From contig OX031065.1 of NCBI GenBank assembly GCA_943736015.1, positions 19,544,427-19,608,426 on the forward strand: a stretch of DNA of 64,000 bases, given 5' to 3'. This document shows, piece after piece, positions 37,814 through 52,610 of the stretch. Under the pieces are notes generated by a model. That model saw only the letters and a program-made list of their open reading frames with translations. It ran no database searches and had not been told where the DNA came from. Positions within the stretch are counted from its first letter, which is position 1, and the number at the start of each line of letters is the position of its first letter. The DNA comes from Tridacna crocea. Lineage: Eukaryota; Mollusca; Bivalvia; Cardiida; Cardiidae. Made by a program: the position numbers and the translations under genes.

Positions 37814-39459
37814 GCCTCCGAAAGTGTCGAAGTTGATTTTACGATTTTATGCACAGCACGTAACAGTCAGGTATGGGCGAGATGGTCATCGTAACCAAAT
37901 CAATGGCCCTAGTAAGAGAAAATGAAAAAGAAAAATCCCTACAATTGACTTAAGCAACCATTGTCTTGTCTGCTATAAAATATTTCGTAAGTCGAATTTT
38001 CATGTTTTTGCGGATACGTAAGTGGCACCTGCGAGACAGTAGACAACCTAAATGGGTTTGTTGTCAGGCATAAAAAGATTGGGAAAAAAAAAAAAGATAT
38101 TAGAAATTATATAAGTTCCCTCTATTTGACCCATCAAGCAGCAGGTGTCGTCTGCTATGAAATGCTCCGTACGTCGATTTTTCGCGGAGACGTAAATGGC
38201 ACCTATGAGACGGTAGACAACGTAAATGGATTTGTCGTCACGGTATAAAGAGAATGGAGAAAGAAATATACATTAAAAATTTAGTTCCTTTTCTTTGATT
38301 TATGCAATAAGAAGCAGTTGATACTGAAAGAGCCTTCAGTCTTTTTTTAGCCACTTGTCGCATTATTTTCTGGGGTTTTCGCATGAGCGTAACGGGCACA
38401 TATGAGACGGTAGTCAACCTAACTGGGTTTCTTGTTGCGGTTTGAAGAGATTAGAAAAATTACACTTCAGTTGCCTTTGTTTGATATATGGGTTTTCAGT
38501 GTTTTTTTAGCCATTTGTCACATTAATTTCTGGGGGGGTTTTTACACTGTACATTGATCACTTTGGCTTATTGAAAAGTTTCAATGTGCAGCATTTATTG
38601 TGGGCCCAGTTAGAAAAGCAAATCTAGCTAAGGGCTGGGGAGGGCGGGGTGCATCGAGGGTTAAAGGGAAGTAACTCTTGCAAGGGGCTTGAAAAGACCA
38701 AAACAAGGTCTTCTGGGCCCCTATTTTCTTAAATGTTTGCCCATATTCAGTGAAATCTGGCATGTGTGGATGGTGCATGCCTGGCAGTTTGCCAAGGACT
38801 GCACAGAAGCCTTTAAAGAAGACTTTAAATCCACTTTTATGCCGTTTTTTTTTCACTGTTTTGTATTGATAAATTAGCGCGCCATTTAGGAGCGAATTTG
38901 AAGCTCTCTGATTGGCTGATGGGCCCAGCTTTGAATTTGGCTGTTGGTACCCATTCTGATTTCCTTAAAGCTTCTCTGATTGGATCATTTCAGAGAGGGA
39001 AGAGATTTGATTGGCTGATGGGAAAGGGGGGGGGGAATATCTGTTTATCCTTATTAACCTTTTACCACATAATGCAGCGGCTTTTTAACACCCCGAAGGC
39101 TTTTGAAAATAAACTGAGGAAAGGAGAAAATGCAGGTTACCAGCATTTTCTCCTTTTCCCACAATGTTTTCTACCCTATCAAAGAAAAAAATTGGATTTT
39201 TAGTCATTCTTACATCTTATTTAATCTTTATGGCCTACTTCTGAATTCTTCAAACAAGAACAAGATTTTTTTATCGGAAAAAGTTTCCCCAACAGCAACC
39301 TGTTGCTTCTGAATTTTATATTTCGCGCAGCGGTTAAACATAAAATTGACTTATGACTCGCGTGGTCGTCAAAATCGCTTCAATGTTTTCGTGACCCTGG
39401 TAAGAAAACAGGGAAAAATTTTGTTTACCTTTCTTTGATTTGTACAACAGGTGTCAGTT
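37814..39459 (+). repeat. Satellite unit copy 24 (1,646 bp)
   Basis: A two-base insertion near 37966 gives TTGTCTTGTCTGC instead of TTGTCGTCTGC, inside the conserved GTCGTCTGC word of monomer m2. G10. Confidence 0.97.
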
Positions 39460-41103
39460 GCCTCCGAAAGTGTCGAAGTTGATTTTACGATTTTATGCAC
39501 AGCACGTAACAGTCAGGTATGGGCGAGATGGTCATCGTAACCAAATCAATGGCCCTAGTAAGAGAAAATGAAAAAGAAAAATCCCTACAATTGACTTAAG
39601 CAACCATTGTCGTCTGCTATAAAATATTTCGTAAGTCGAATTTTCATGTTTTTGCGGATACGTAAGTGGCACCTGCGAGACAGTAGACAACCTAAATGGG
39701 TTTGTTGTCAGGCATAAAAAGATTGGGAAAAAAAAAAAAGATATTAGAAATTATATAAGTTCCCTCTATTTGACCCATCAAGCAGCAGGTGTCGTCTGCT
39801 ATGAAATGCTCCGTACGTCGATTTTTCGCGGAGACGTAAATGGCACCTATGAGACGGTAGACAACGTAAATGGATTTGTCGTCACGGTATAAAGAGAATG
39901 GAGAAAGAAATATACATTAAAAATTTAGTTCCTTTTCTTTGATTTATGCAATAAGAAGCAGTTGATACTGAAAGAGCCTTCAGTCTTTTTTTAGCCACTT
40001 GTCGCATTATTTTCTGGGGTTTTCGCATGAGCGTAACGGGCACATATGAGACGGTAGTCAACCTAACTGGGTTTCTTGTTGCGGTTTGAAGAGATTAGAA
40101 AAATTACACTTCAGTTGCCTTTGTTTGATATATGGGTTTTCAGTGTTTTTTTAGCCATTTGTCACATTAATTTCTGGGGGGGTTTTTACACTGTACATTG
40201 ATCACTTTGGCTTATTGAAAAGTTTCAATGTGCAGCATTTATTGTGGGCCCAGTTAGAAAAGCAAATCTAGCTAAGGGCTGGGGAGGGCGGGGTGCATCG
40301 AGGGTTAAAGGGAAGTAACTCTTGCAAGGGGCTTGAAAAGACCAAAACAAGGTCTTCTGGGCCCCTATTTTCTTAAATGTTTGCCCATATTCAGTGAAAT
40401 CTGGCATGTGTGGATGGTGCATGCCTGGCAGTTTGCCAAGGACTGCACAGAAGCCTTTAAAGAAGACTTTAAATCCACTTTTATGCCGTTTTTTTTTCAC
40501 TGTTTTGTATTGATAAATTAGCGCGCCATTTAGGAGCGAATTTGAAGCTCTCTGATTGGCTGATGGGCCCAGCTTTGAATTTGGCTGTTGGTACCCATTC
40601 TGATTTCCTTAAAGCTTCTCTGATTGGATCATTTCAGAGAGGGAAGAGATTTGATTGGCTGATGGGAAAGGGGGGGGGGAATATCTGTTTATCCTTATTA
40701 ACCTTTTACCACATAATGCAGCGGCTTTTTAACACCCCGAAGGCTTTTGAAAATAAACTGAGGAAAGGAGAAAATGCAGGTTACCAGCATTTTCTCCTTT
40801 TCCCACAATGTTTTCTACCCTATCAAAGAAAAAAATTGGATTTTTAGTCATTCTTACATCTTATTTAATCTTTATGGCCTACTTCTGAATTCTTCAAACA
40901 AGAACAAGATTTTTTTATCGGAAAAAGTTTCCCCAACAGCAACCTGTTGCTTCTGAATTTTATATTTCGCGCAGCGGTTAAACATAAAATTGACTTATGA
41001 CTCGCGTGGTCGTCAAAATCGCTTCAATGTTTTCGTGACCCTGGTAAGAAAACAGGGAAAAATTTTGTTTACCTTTCTTTGATTTGTACAACAGGTGTCA
41101 GTT
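39460..41103 (+). repeat. Satellite unit copy 25 (1,644 bp)
   Basis: Consensus as read by eye, G10. Confidence 0.97.
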
Positions 41104-42747
41104 GCCTCCGAAAGTGTCGAAGTTGATTTTACGATTTTATGCACAGCACGTAACAGTCAGGTATGGGCGAGATGGTCATCGTAACCAAATCAATGGCCCT
41201 AGTAAGAGAAAATGAAAAAGAAAAATCCCTACAATTGACTTAAGCAACCATTGTCGTCTGCTATAAAATATTTCGTAAGTCGAATTTTCATGTTTTTGCG
41301 GATACGTAAGTGGCACCTGCGAGACAGTAGACAACCTAAATGGGTTTGTTGTCAGGCATAAAAAGATTGGGAAAAAAAAAAAAGATATTAGAAATTATAT
41401 AAGTTCCCTCTATTTGACCCATCAAGCAGCAGGTGTCGTCTGCTATGAAATGCTCCGTACGTCGATTTTTCGCGGAGACGTAAATGGCACCTATGAGACG
41501 GTAGACAACGTAAATGGATTTGTCGTCACGGTATAAAGAGAATGGAGAAAGAAATATACATTAAAAATTTAGTTCCTTTTCTTTGATTTATGCAATAAGA
41601 AGCAGTTGATACTGAAAGAGCCTTCAGTCTTTTTTTAGCCACTTGTCGCATTATTTTCTGGGGTTTTCGCATGAGCGTAACGGGCACATATGAGACGGTA
41701 GTCAACCTAACTGGGTTTCTTGTTGCGGTTTGAAGAGATTAGAAAAATTACACTTCAGTTGCCTTTGTTTGATATATGGGTTTTCAGTGTTTTTTTAGCC
41801 ATTTGTCACATTAATTTCTGGGGGGGTTTTTACACTGTACATTGACCACTTTGGCTTATTGAAAAGTTTCAATGTGCAGCATTTATTGTGGGCCCAGTTA
41901 GAAAAGCAAATCTAGCTAAGGGCTGGGGAGGGCGGGGTGCATCGAGGGTTAAAGGGAAGTAACTCTTGCAAGGGGCTTGAAAAGACCAAAACAAGGTCTT
42001 CTGGGCCCCTATTTTCTTAAATGTTTGCCCATATTCAGTGAAATCTGGCATGTGTGGATGGTGCATGCCTGGCAGTTTGCCAAGGACTGCACAGAAGCCT
42101 TTAAAAAAGACTTTAAATCCACTTTTATGCCGTTTTTTTTTCACTGTTTTGTATTGATAAATTAGCGCGCCATTTAGGAGCGAATTTGAAGCTCTCTGAT
42201 TGGCTGATGGGCCCAGCTTTGAATTTGGCTGTTGGTACCCATTCTGATTTCCTTAAAGCTTCTCTGATTGGATCATTTCAGAGAGGGAAGAGATTTGATT
42301 GGCTGATGGGAAAGGGGGGGGGGAATATCTGTTTATCCTTATTAACCTTTTACCACATAATGCAGCGGCTTTTTAACACCCCGAAGGCTTTTGAAAATAA
42401 ACTGAGGAAAGGAGAAAATGCAGGTTACCAGCATTTTCTCCTTTTCCCACAATGTTTTCTACCCTATCAAAGAAAAAAATTGGATTTTTAGTCATTCTTA
42501 CATCTTATTTAATCTTTATGGCCTACTTCTGAATTCTTCAAACAAGAACAAGATTTTTTTATCGGAAAAAGTTTCCCCAACAGCAACCTGTTGCTTCTGA
42601 ATTTTATATTTCGCGCAGCGGTTAAACATAAAATTGACTTATGACTCGCGTGGTCGTCAAAATCGCTTCAATGTTTTCGTGACCCTGGTAAGAAAACAGG
42701 GAAAAATTTTGTTTACCTTTCTTTGATTTGTACAACAGGTGTCAGTT
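41104..42747 (+). repeat. Satellite unit copy 26 (1,644 bp)
   Basis: T to C at 41846 (private). G to A at 42106 (TTAAAAAAGAC) is shared only with copy 31. G10. Confidence 0.97.
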
Positions 42748-44390
42748 GCCTCCGAAAGTGTCGAAGTTGATTTTACGATTTTATGCACAGCACGTAACAG
42801 TCAGGTATGGGCGAGATGGTCATCGTAACCAAATCAATGGCCCTAGTAAGAGAAAATGAAAAAGAAAAATCCCTACAATTGACTTAAGCAACCATTGTCG
42901 TCTGCTATAAAATATTTCGTAAGTCGAATTTTCATGTTTTTGCGGATACGTAAGTGGCACCTGCGAGACAGTAGACAACCTAAATGGGTTTGTTGTCAGG
43001 CATAAAAAGATTGGGAAAAAAAAAAAAGATATTAGAAATTATATAAGTTCCCTCTATTTGACCCATCAAGCAGCAGGTGTCGTCTGCTATGAAATGCTCC
43101 GTACGTCGATTTTTCGCGGAGACGTAAATGGCACCTATGAGACGGTAGACAACGTAAATGGATTTGTCGTCACGGTATAAAGAGAATGGAGAAAGAAATA
43201 TACATTAAAAATTTAGTTCCTTTTCTTTGATTTATGCAATAAGAAGCAGTTGATACTGAAAGAGCCTTCAGTCTTTTTTTAGCCACTTGTCGCATTATTT
43301 TCTGGGGTTTTCGCATGAGCGTAACGGGCACATATGAGACGGTAGTCAACCTAACTGGGTTTCTTGTTGCGGTTTGAAGAGATTAGAAAAATTACACTTC
43401 AGTTGCCTTTGTTTGATATATGGGTTTTCAGTGTTTTTTTAGCCATTTGTCACATTAATTTCTGGGGGGGTTTTTACACTGTACATTGATCACTTTGGCT
43501 TATTGAAAAGTTTCAATGTGCAGCATTTATTGTGGGCCCAGTTAGAAAAGCAAATCTAGCTAAGGGCTGGGGAGGGCGGGGTGCATCGAGGGTTAAAGGG
43601 AAGTAACTCTTGCAAGGGGCTTGAAAAGACCAAAACAAGGTCTTCTGGGCCCCTATTTTCTTAAATGTTTGCCCATATTCAGTGAAATCTGGCATGTGTG
43701 GATGGTGCATGCCTGGCAGTTTGCCAAGGACTGCACAGAAGCCTTTAAAGAAGACTTTAAATCCACTTTTATGCCGTTTTTTTTTCACTGTTTTGTATTG
43801 ATAAATTAGCGCGCCATTTAGGAGCGAATTTGAAGCTCTCTGATTGGCTGATGGGCCCAGCTTTGAATTTGGCTGTTGGTACCCATTCTGATTTCCTTAA
43901 AGCTTCTCTGATTGGATCATTTCAGAGAGGGAAGAGATTTGATTGGCTGATGGGAAAGGGGGGGGGAATATCTGTTTATCCTTATTAACCTTTTACCACA
44001 TAATGCAGCGGCTTTTTAACACCCCGAAGGCTTTTGAAAATAAACTGAGGAAAGGAGAAAATGCAGGTTACCAGCATTTTCTCCTTTTCCCACAATGTTT
44101 TCTACCCCATCAAAGAAAAAAATTGGATTTTTAGTCATTCTTACATCTTATTTAATCTTTATGGCCTACTTCTGAATTCTTCAAACAAGAACAAGATTTT
44201 TTTATCGGAAAAAGTTTCCCCAACAGCAACCTGTTGCTTCTGAATTTTATATTTCGCGCAGCGGTTAAACATAAAATTGACTTATGACTCGCGTGGTCGT
44301 CAAAATCGCTTCAATGTTTTCGTGACCCTGGTAAGAAAACAGGGAAAAATTTTGTTTACCTTTCTTTGATTTGTACAACAGGTGTCAGTT
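42748..44390 (+). repeat. Satellite unit copy 27 (1,643 bp)
   Basis: G9, as in copy 32; T to C at 44108 is private. Confidence 0.97.
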
Positions 44391-46036
44391 GCCTCCGAAA
44401 GTGTCGAAGTTGATTTTACGATTTTATGCACAGCACGTAACAGTCAGGTATGGGCGAGATGGTCATCGTAACCAAATCAATGGCCCTAGTAAGAGAAAAT
44501 GAAAAAGAAAAATCCCTACAATTGACTTAAGCAACCATTGTCGTCTGCTATAAAATATTTCGTAAGTCGAATTTTTATGTTTTTGCGGATACGTAAGTGG
44601 CACCTGCGAGACAGTAGACAACCTAAATGGGTTTGTTGTCAGGCATAAAAAGATTGGGAAAAAAAAAAAAGATATTAGAAATTATATAAGTTCCCTCTAT
44701 TTGACCCATCAAGCAGCAGGTGTCGTCTGCTATGAAATGCTCCGTACGTCGATTTTTCGCGGAGACGTAAATGGCACCTATGAGACGGTAGACAACGTAA
44801 ATGGATTTGTCGTCACGGTATAAAGAGAATGGAGAAAGAAATATACATTAAAAATTTAGTTCCTTTTCTTTGATTTATGCAATAAGAAGCAGTTGATACT
44901 GAAAGAGCCTTCAGTCTTTTTTTAGCCACTTGTCGCATTATTTTCTGGGGTTTTCGCATGAGCGTAACGGGCACATATGAGACGGTAGTCAACCTAACTG
45001 GGTTTCTTGTTGCGGTTTGAAGAGATTAGAAAAATTACACTTCAGTTGCCTTTGTTTGATATATGGGTTTTCAGTGTTTTTTTAGCCATTTGTCACATTA
45101 ATTTCTGGGGGGGGGTTTTACACTGTACATTGATCACTTTGGCTTATTGAAAAGTTTCAATGTGCAGCATTTATTGTGGGCCCAGTTAGAAAAGCAAATC
45201 TAGCTAAGGGCTGGGGAGGGCGGGGTGCATCGAGGGTTAAAGGGAAGTAACTCTTGCAAGGGGCTTGAAAAGACCAAAACAAGGTCTTCTGGGCCCCTAT
45301 TTTCTTAAATGTTTGCCCATATTCAGTGAAATCTGGCATGTGTGGATGGTGCATGCCTGGCAGTTTGCCAAGGACTGCACAGAAGCCTTTAAAGAAGACT
45401 TTAAATCCACTTTTATGCCGTTTTTTTTTCACTGTTTTGTATTGATAAATTAGCGCGCCATTTAGGAGCGAATTTGAAGCTCTCTGATTGGCTGATGGGC
45501 CCAGCTTTGAATTTGGCTGTTGGTACCCATTCTGATTTCCTTAAAGCTTCTCTGATTGGATCATTTCAGAGAGGGAAGAGATTTGATTGGCTGATGGGAA
45601 AGGGGGGGGGGGAATATCTGTTTATCCTTATTAACCTTTTACCACATAATGCAGCGGCTTTTTAACACCCCGAAGGCTTTTGAAAATAAACTGAGGAAAG
45701 GAGAAAATGCAGGTTACCAGCATTTTCTCCTTTTCCCACAATGTTTTCTACCCTATCAAAGAAAAAAATTGGATTTTTAGTCATTCTTACATCTTATTTA
45801 ATCTTTATGGCCTACTTCTGAATTCTTCAAACAAGAACAAGATTTTTTTATCGGAAAAAGTTTCCCCAACAGCAACCTGTTGCTTCTGAATTTTATATTT
45901 CGCGCAGCGGTTAAACATAAAATTGACTTATGACTCGCGTGGTCGTCAAAATCGCTTCAATGTTTTCGTGACCCTGGTAAGAAAACAGGGAAAAATTTTG
46001 TTTACCTTTCTTTGATTTGTACAACAGGTGTCAGTT
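44391..46036 (+). repeat. Satellite unit copy 28 (1,646 bp)
   Basis: G11. The G/T tract is expanded to G9T4 (total 13, as in copy 33). C to T at 44576 is private. Confidence 0.97.
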
Positions 46037-47679
46037 GCCTCCGAAAGTGTCGAAGTTGATTTTACGATTTTATGCACAGCACGTAACAGTCAGGTATGGG
46101 CGAGATGGTCATCGTAACCAAATCAATGGCCCTAGTAAGAGAAAATGAAAAAGAAAAATCCCTACAATTGACTTAAGCAACCATTGTCGTCTGCTATAAA
46201 ATATTTCGTAAGTCGAATTTTCATGTTTTTGCGGATACGTAAGTGGCACCTGCGAGACAGTAGACAACCTAAATGGGTTTGTTGTCAGGCATAAAAAGAT
46301 TGGGAAAAAAAAAAAAGATATTAGAAATTATATAAGTTCCCTCTATTTGACCCATCAAGCAGCAGGTGTCGTCTGCTATGAAATGCTCCGTACGTCGATT
46401 TTTCGCGGAGACGTAAATGGCACCTATGAGACGGTAGACAACGTAAATGGATTTGTCGTCACGGTATAAAGAGAATGGAGAAAGAAATATACATTAAAAA
46501 TTTAGTTCCTTTTCTTTGATTTATGCAATAAGAAGCAGTTGATACTGAAAGAGCCTTCAGTCTTTTTTTAGCCACTTGTCGCATTATTTTCTGGGGTTTT
46601 CGCATGAGCGTAACGGGCACATATGAGACGGTAGTCAACCTAACTGGGTTTCTTGTTGCGGTTTGAAGAGATTAGAAAAATTACACTTCAGTTGCCTTTG
46701 TTTGATATATGGGTTTTCAGTGTTTTTTTAGCCATTTGTCACATTAATTTCTGGGGGGGTTTTTACACTGTACATTGATCACTTTGGCTTATTGAAAAGT
46801 TTCAATGTGCAGCATTTATTGTGGGCCCAGTTAGAAAAGCAAATCTAGCTAAGGGCTGGGGAGGGCGGGGTGCATCGAGGGTTAAAGGGAAGTAACTCTT
46901 GCAAGGGGCTTGAAAAGACCAAAACAAGGTCTTCTGGGCCCCTATTTTCTTAAATGTTTGCCCATATTCAGTGAAATCTGGCATGTGTGGATGGTGCATG
47001 CCTGGCAGTTTGCCAAGGACTGCGCAGAAGCCTTTAAAGAAGACTTTAAATCCACTTTTATGCCGTTTTTTTTTCACTGTTTTGTACTGATAAATTAGCG
47101 CGCCATTTAGGAGCGAATTTGAAGCTCTCTGATTGGCTGATGGGCCCAGCTTTGAATTTGGCTGTTGGTACCCATTCTGATTTCCTTAAAGCTTCTCTGA
47201 TTGGATCATTTCAGAGAGGGAAGAGATTTGATTGGCTGATGGGAAAGGGGGGGGGAATATCTGTTTATCCTTATTAACCTTTTACCACATAATGCAGCGG
47301 CTTTTTAACACCCCGAAGGCTTTTGAAAATAAACTGAGGAAAGGAGAAAATGCAGGTTACCAGCATTTTCTCCTTTTCCCACAATGTTTTCTACCCTATC
47401 AAAGAAAAAAATTGGATTTTTAGTCATTCTTACATCTTATTTAATCTTTATGGCCTACTTCTGAATTCTTCAAACAAGAACAAGATTTTTTTATCGGAAA
47501 AAGTTTCCCCAACAGCAACCTGTTGCTTCTGAATTTTATATTTCGCGCAGCGGTTAAACATAAAATTGACTTATGACTCGCGTGGTCGTCAAAATCGCTT
47601 CAATGTTTTCGTGACCCTGGTAAGAAAACAGGGAAAAATTTTGTTTACCTTTCTTTGATTTGTACAACAGGTGTCAGTT
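46037..47679 (+). repeat. Satellite unit copy 29 (1,643 bp)
   Basis: G9. A to G at 47024 and T to C at 47087 are both shared only with copy 34. Confidence 0.97.
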
Positions 47680-49323
47680 GCCTCCGAAAGTGTCGAAGTT
47701 GATTTTACGATTTTATGCACAGCACGTAACAGTCAGGTATGGGCGAGATGGTCATCGTAACCAAATCAATGGCCCTAGTAAGAGAAAATGAAAAAGAAAA
47801 ATCCCTACAATTGACTTAAGCAACCATTGTCGTCTGCTATAAAATATTTCGTAAGTCGAATTTTCATGTTTTTGCGGATACGTAAGTGGCACCTGCGAGA
47901 CAGTAGACAACCTAAATGGGTTTGTTGTCAGGCATAAAAAGATTGGGAAAAAAAAAAAAGATATTAGAAATTATATAAGTTCCCTCTATTTGACCCATCA
48001 AGCAGCAGGTGTCGTCTGCTATGAAATGCTCCGTACGTCGATTTTTCGCGGAGACGTAAATGGCACCTATGAGACGGTAGACAACGTAAATGGATTTGTC
48101 GTCACGGTATAAAGAGAATGGAGAAAGAAATATACATTAAAAATTTAGTTCCTTTTCTTTGATTTATGCAATAAGAAGCAGTTGATACTGAAAGAGCCTT
48201 CAGTCTTTTTTTAGCCACTTGTCGCATTATTTTCTGGGGTTTTCGCATGAGCGTAACGGGCACATATGAGACGGTAGTCAACCTAACTGGGTTTCTTGTT
48301 GCGGTTTGAAGAGATTAGAAAAATTACACTTCAGTTGCCTTTGTTTGATATATGGGTTTTCAGTGTTTTTTTAGCCATTTGTCACATTAATTTCTGGGGG
48401 GGTTTTTACACTGTACATTGATCACTTTGGCTTATTGAAAAGTTTCAATGTGCAGCATTTATTGTGGGCCCAGTTAGAAAAGCAAATCTAGCTAAGGGCT
48501 GGGGAGGGCGGGGTGCATCGAGGGTTAAAGGGAAGTAACTCTTGCAAGGGGCTTGAAAAGACCAAAACAAGGTCTTCTGGGCCCCTATTTTCTTAAATGT
48601 TTGCCCATATTCAGTGAAATCTGGCATGTGTGGATGGTGCATGCCTGGCAGTTTGCCAAGGACTGCACAGAAGCCTTTAAAGAAGACTTTAAATCCACTT
48701 TTATGCCGTTTTTTTTTCACTGTTTTGTATTGATAAATTAGCGCGCCATTTAGGAGCGAATTTGAAGCTCTCTGATTGGCTGATGGGCCCAGCTTTGAAT
48801 TTGGCTGTTGGTACCCATTCTGATTTCCTTAAAGCTTCTCTGATTGGATCATTTCAGAGAGGGAAGAGATTTGATTGGCTGATGGGAAAGGGGGGGGGGA
48901 ATATCTGTTTATCCTTATTAACCTTTTACCACATAATGCAGCGGCTTTTTAACACCCCGAAGGCTTTTGAAAATAAACTGAGGAAAGGAGAAAATGCAGG
49001 TTACCAGCATTTTCTCCTTTTCCCACAATGTTTTCTACCCTATCAAAGAAAAAAATTGGATTTTTAGTCATTCTTACATCTTATTTAATCTTTATGGCCT
49101 ACTTCTGAATTCTTCAAACAAGAACAAGATTTTTTTATCGGAAAAAGTTTCCCCAACAGCAACCTGTTGCTTCTGAATTTTATATTTCGCGCAGCGGTTA
49201 AACATAAAATTGACTTATGACTCGCGTGGTCGTCAAAATCGCTTCAATGTTTTCGTGACCCTGGTAAGAAAACAGGGAAAAATTTTGTTTACCTTTCTTT
49301 GATTTGTACAACAGGTGTCAGTT
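47680..49323 (+). repeat. Satellite unit copy 30 (1,644 bp)
   Basis: Consensus as read by eye, G10. Confidence 0.97.
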
Positions 49324-50967
49324 GCCTCCGAAAGTGTCGAAGTTGATTTTACGATTTTATGCACAGCACGTAACAGTCAGGTATGGGCGAGATGGTCATC
49401 GTAACCAAATCAATGGCCCTAGTAAGAGAAAATGAAAAAGAAAAATCCCTACAATTGACTTAAGCAACCATTGTCGTCTGCTATAAAATATTTCGTAAGT
49501 CGAATTTTCATGTTTTTGCGGATACGTAAGTGGCACCTGCGAGACAGTAGACAACCTAAATGGGTTTGTTGTCAGGCATAAAAAGATTGGGAAAAAAAAA
49601 AAAGATATTAGAAATTATATAAGTTCCCTCTATTTGACCCATCAAGCAGCAGGTGTCGTCTGCTATGAAATGCTCCGTACGTCGATTTTTCGCGGAGACG
49701 TAAATGGCACCTATGAGACGGTAGACAACGTAAATGGATTTGTCGTCACGGTATAAAGAGAATGGAGAAAGAAATATACATTAAAAATTTAGTTCCTTTT
49801 CTTTGATTTATGCAATAAGAAGCAGTTGATACTGAAAGAGCCTTCAGTCTTTTTTTAGCCACTTGTCGCATTATTTTCTGGGGTTTTCGCATGAGCGTAA
49901 CGGGCACATATGAGACGGTAGTCAACCTAACTGGGTTTCTTGTTGCGGTTTGAAGAGATTAGAAAAATTACACTTCAGTTGCCTTTGTTTGATATATGGG
50001 TTTTCAGTGTTTTTTTAGCCATTTGTCACATTAATTTCTGGGGGGGTTTTTACACTGTACATTGATCACTTTGGCTTATTGAAAAGTTTCAATGTGCAGC
50101 ATTTATTGTGGGCCCAGTTAGAAAAGCAAATCTAGCTAAGGGCTGGGGAGGGCGGGGTGCATCGAGGGTTAAAGGGAAGTAACTCTTGCAAGGGGCTTGA
50201 AAAGACCAAAACAAGGTCTTCTGGGCCCCTATTTTCTTAAATGTTTGCCCATATTCAGTGAAATCTGGCATGTGTGGATGGTGCATGCCTGGCAGTTTGC
50301 CAAGGACTGCACAGAAGCCTTTAAAAAAGACTTTAAATCCACTTTTATGCCGTTTTTTTTTCACTGTTTTGTATTGATAAATTAGCGCGCCATTTAGGAG
50401 CGAATTTGAAGCTCTCTGATTGGCTGATGGGCCCAGCTTTGAATTTGGCTGTTGGTACCCATTCTGATTTCCTTAAAGCTTCTCTGATTGGATCATTTCA
50501 GAGAGGGAAGAGATTTGATTGGCTGATGGGAAAGGGGGGGGGGAATATCTGTTTATCCTTATTAACCTTTTACCACATAATGCAGCGGCTTTTTAACACC
50601 CCGAAGGCTTTTGAAAATAAACTGAGGAAAGGAGAAAATGCAGGTTACCAGCATTTTCTCCTTTTCCCACAATGTTTTCTACCCTATCAAAGAAAAAAAT
50701 TGGATTTTTAGTCATTCTTACATCTTATTTAATCTTTATGGCCTACTTCTGAATTCTTCAAACAAGAACAAGATTTTTTTATCGGAAAAAGTTTCCCCAA
50801 CAGCAACCTGTTGCTTCTGAATTTTATATTTCGCGCAGCGGTTAAACATAAAATTGACTTATGACTCGCGTGGTCGTCAAAATCGCTTCAATGTTTTCGT
50901 GACCCTGGTAAGAAAACAGGGAAAAATTTTGTTTACCTTTCTTTGATTTGTACAACAGGTGTCAGTT
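49324..50967 (+). repeat. Satellite unit copy 31 (1,644 bp)
   Basis: G to A at 50326, shared only with copy 26. G10. Confidence 0.97.
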
Positions 50968-52610
50968 GCCTCCGAAAGTGTCGAAGTTGATTTTACGATT
51001 TTATGCACAGCACGTAACAGTCAGGTATGGGCGAGATGGTCATCGTAACCAAATCAATGGCCCTAGTAAGAGAAAATGAAAAAGAAAAATCCCTACAATT
51101 GACTTAAGCAACCATTGTCGTCTGCTATAAAATATTTCGTAAGTCGAATTTTCATGTTTTTGCGGATACGTAAGTGGCACCTGCGAGACAGTAGACAACC
51201 TAAATGGGTTTGTTGTCAGGCATAAAAAGATTGGGAAAAAAAAAAAAGATATTAGAAATTATATAAGTTCCCTCTATTTGACCCATCAAGCAGCAGGTGT
51301 CGTCTGCTATGAAATGCTCCGTACGTCGATTTTTCGCGGAGACGTAAATGGCACCTATGAGACGGTAGACAACGTAAATGGATTTGTCGTCACGGTATAA
51401 AGAGAATGGAGAAAGAAATATACATTAAAAATTTAGTTCCTTTTCTTTGATTTATGCAATAAGAAGCAGTTGATACTGAAAGAGCCTTCAGTCTTTTTTT
51501 AGCCACTTGTCGCATTATTTTCTGGGGTTTTCGCATGAGCGTAACGGGCACATATGAGACGGTAGTCAACCTAACTGGGTTTCTTGTTGCGGTTTGAAGA
51601 GATTAGAAAAATTACACTTCAGTTGCCTTTGTTTGATATATGGGTTTTCAGTGTTTTTTTAGCCATTTGTCACATTAATTTCTGGGGGGGTTTTTACACT
51701 GTACATTGATCACTTTGGCTTATTGAAAAGTTTCAATGTGCAGCATTTATTGTGGGCCCAGTTAGAAAAGCAAATCTAGCTAAGGGCTGGGGAGGGCGGG
51801 GTGCATCGAGGGTTAAAGGGAAGTAACTCTTGCAAGGGGCTTGAAAAGACCAAAACAAGGTCTTCTGGGCCCCTATTTTCTTAAATGTTTGCCCATATTC
51901 AGTGAAATCTGGCATGTGTGGATGGTGCATGCCTGGCAGTTTGCCAAGGACTGCACAGAAGCCTTTAAAGAAGACTTTAAATCCACTTTTATGCCGTTTT
52001 TTTTTCACTGTTTTGTATTGATAAATTAGCGCGCCATTTAGGAGCGAATTTGAAGCTCTCTGATTGGCTGATGGGCCCAGCTTTGAATTTGGCTGTTGGT
52101 ACCCATTCTGATTTCCTTAAAGCTTCTCTGATTGGATCATTTCAGAGAGGGAAGAGATTTGATTGGCTGATGGGAAAGGGGGGGGGAATATCTGTTTATC
52201 CTTATTAACCTTTTACCACATAATGCAGCGGCTTTTTAACACCCCGAAGGCTTTTGAAAATAAACTGAGGAAAGGAGAAAATGCAGGTTACCAGCATTTT
52301 CTCCTTTTCCCACAATGTTTTCTACCCTATCAAAGAAAAAAATTGGATTTTTAGTCATTCTTACATCTTATTTAATCTTTATGGCCTACTTCTGAATTCT
52401 TCAAACAAGAACAAGATTTTTTTATCGGAAAAAGTTTCCCCAACAGCAACCTGTTGCTTCTGAATTTTATATTTCGCGCAGCGGTTAAACATAAAATTGA
52501 CTTATGACTCGCGTGGTCGTCAAAATCGCTTCAATGTTTTCGTGACCCTGGTAAGAAAACAGGGAAAAATTTTGTTTACCTTTCTTTGATTTGTACAACA
52601 GGTGTCAGTT
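50968..52610 (+). repeat. Satellite unit copy 32 (1,643 bp)
   Basis: G9, as in copy 27; otherwise consensus. Confidence 0.97.

Larger units (their letters stand above)
41104..47679 (+). repeat. Multi-unit block A (copies 26-29), paired with copies 31-34
   Basis: This block shares with 49324-55897 three single-base variants found nowhere else in the window (42106/50326, 47024/55243, 47087/55306). All are at offsets of 8,219-8,220 bp, which is five units. Between them, the G9 tract of copies 27/32 and the expanded G/T tracts of copies 28/33 also correspond. This points to duplication of at least about 5 kb as one block. The exact block ends cannot be placed because neighbouring copies match the consensus. 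Confidence 0.75.
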
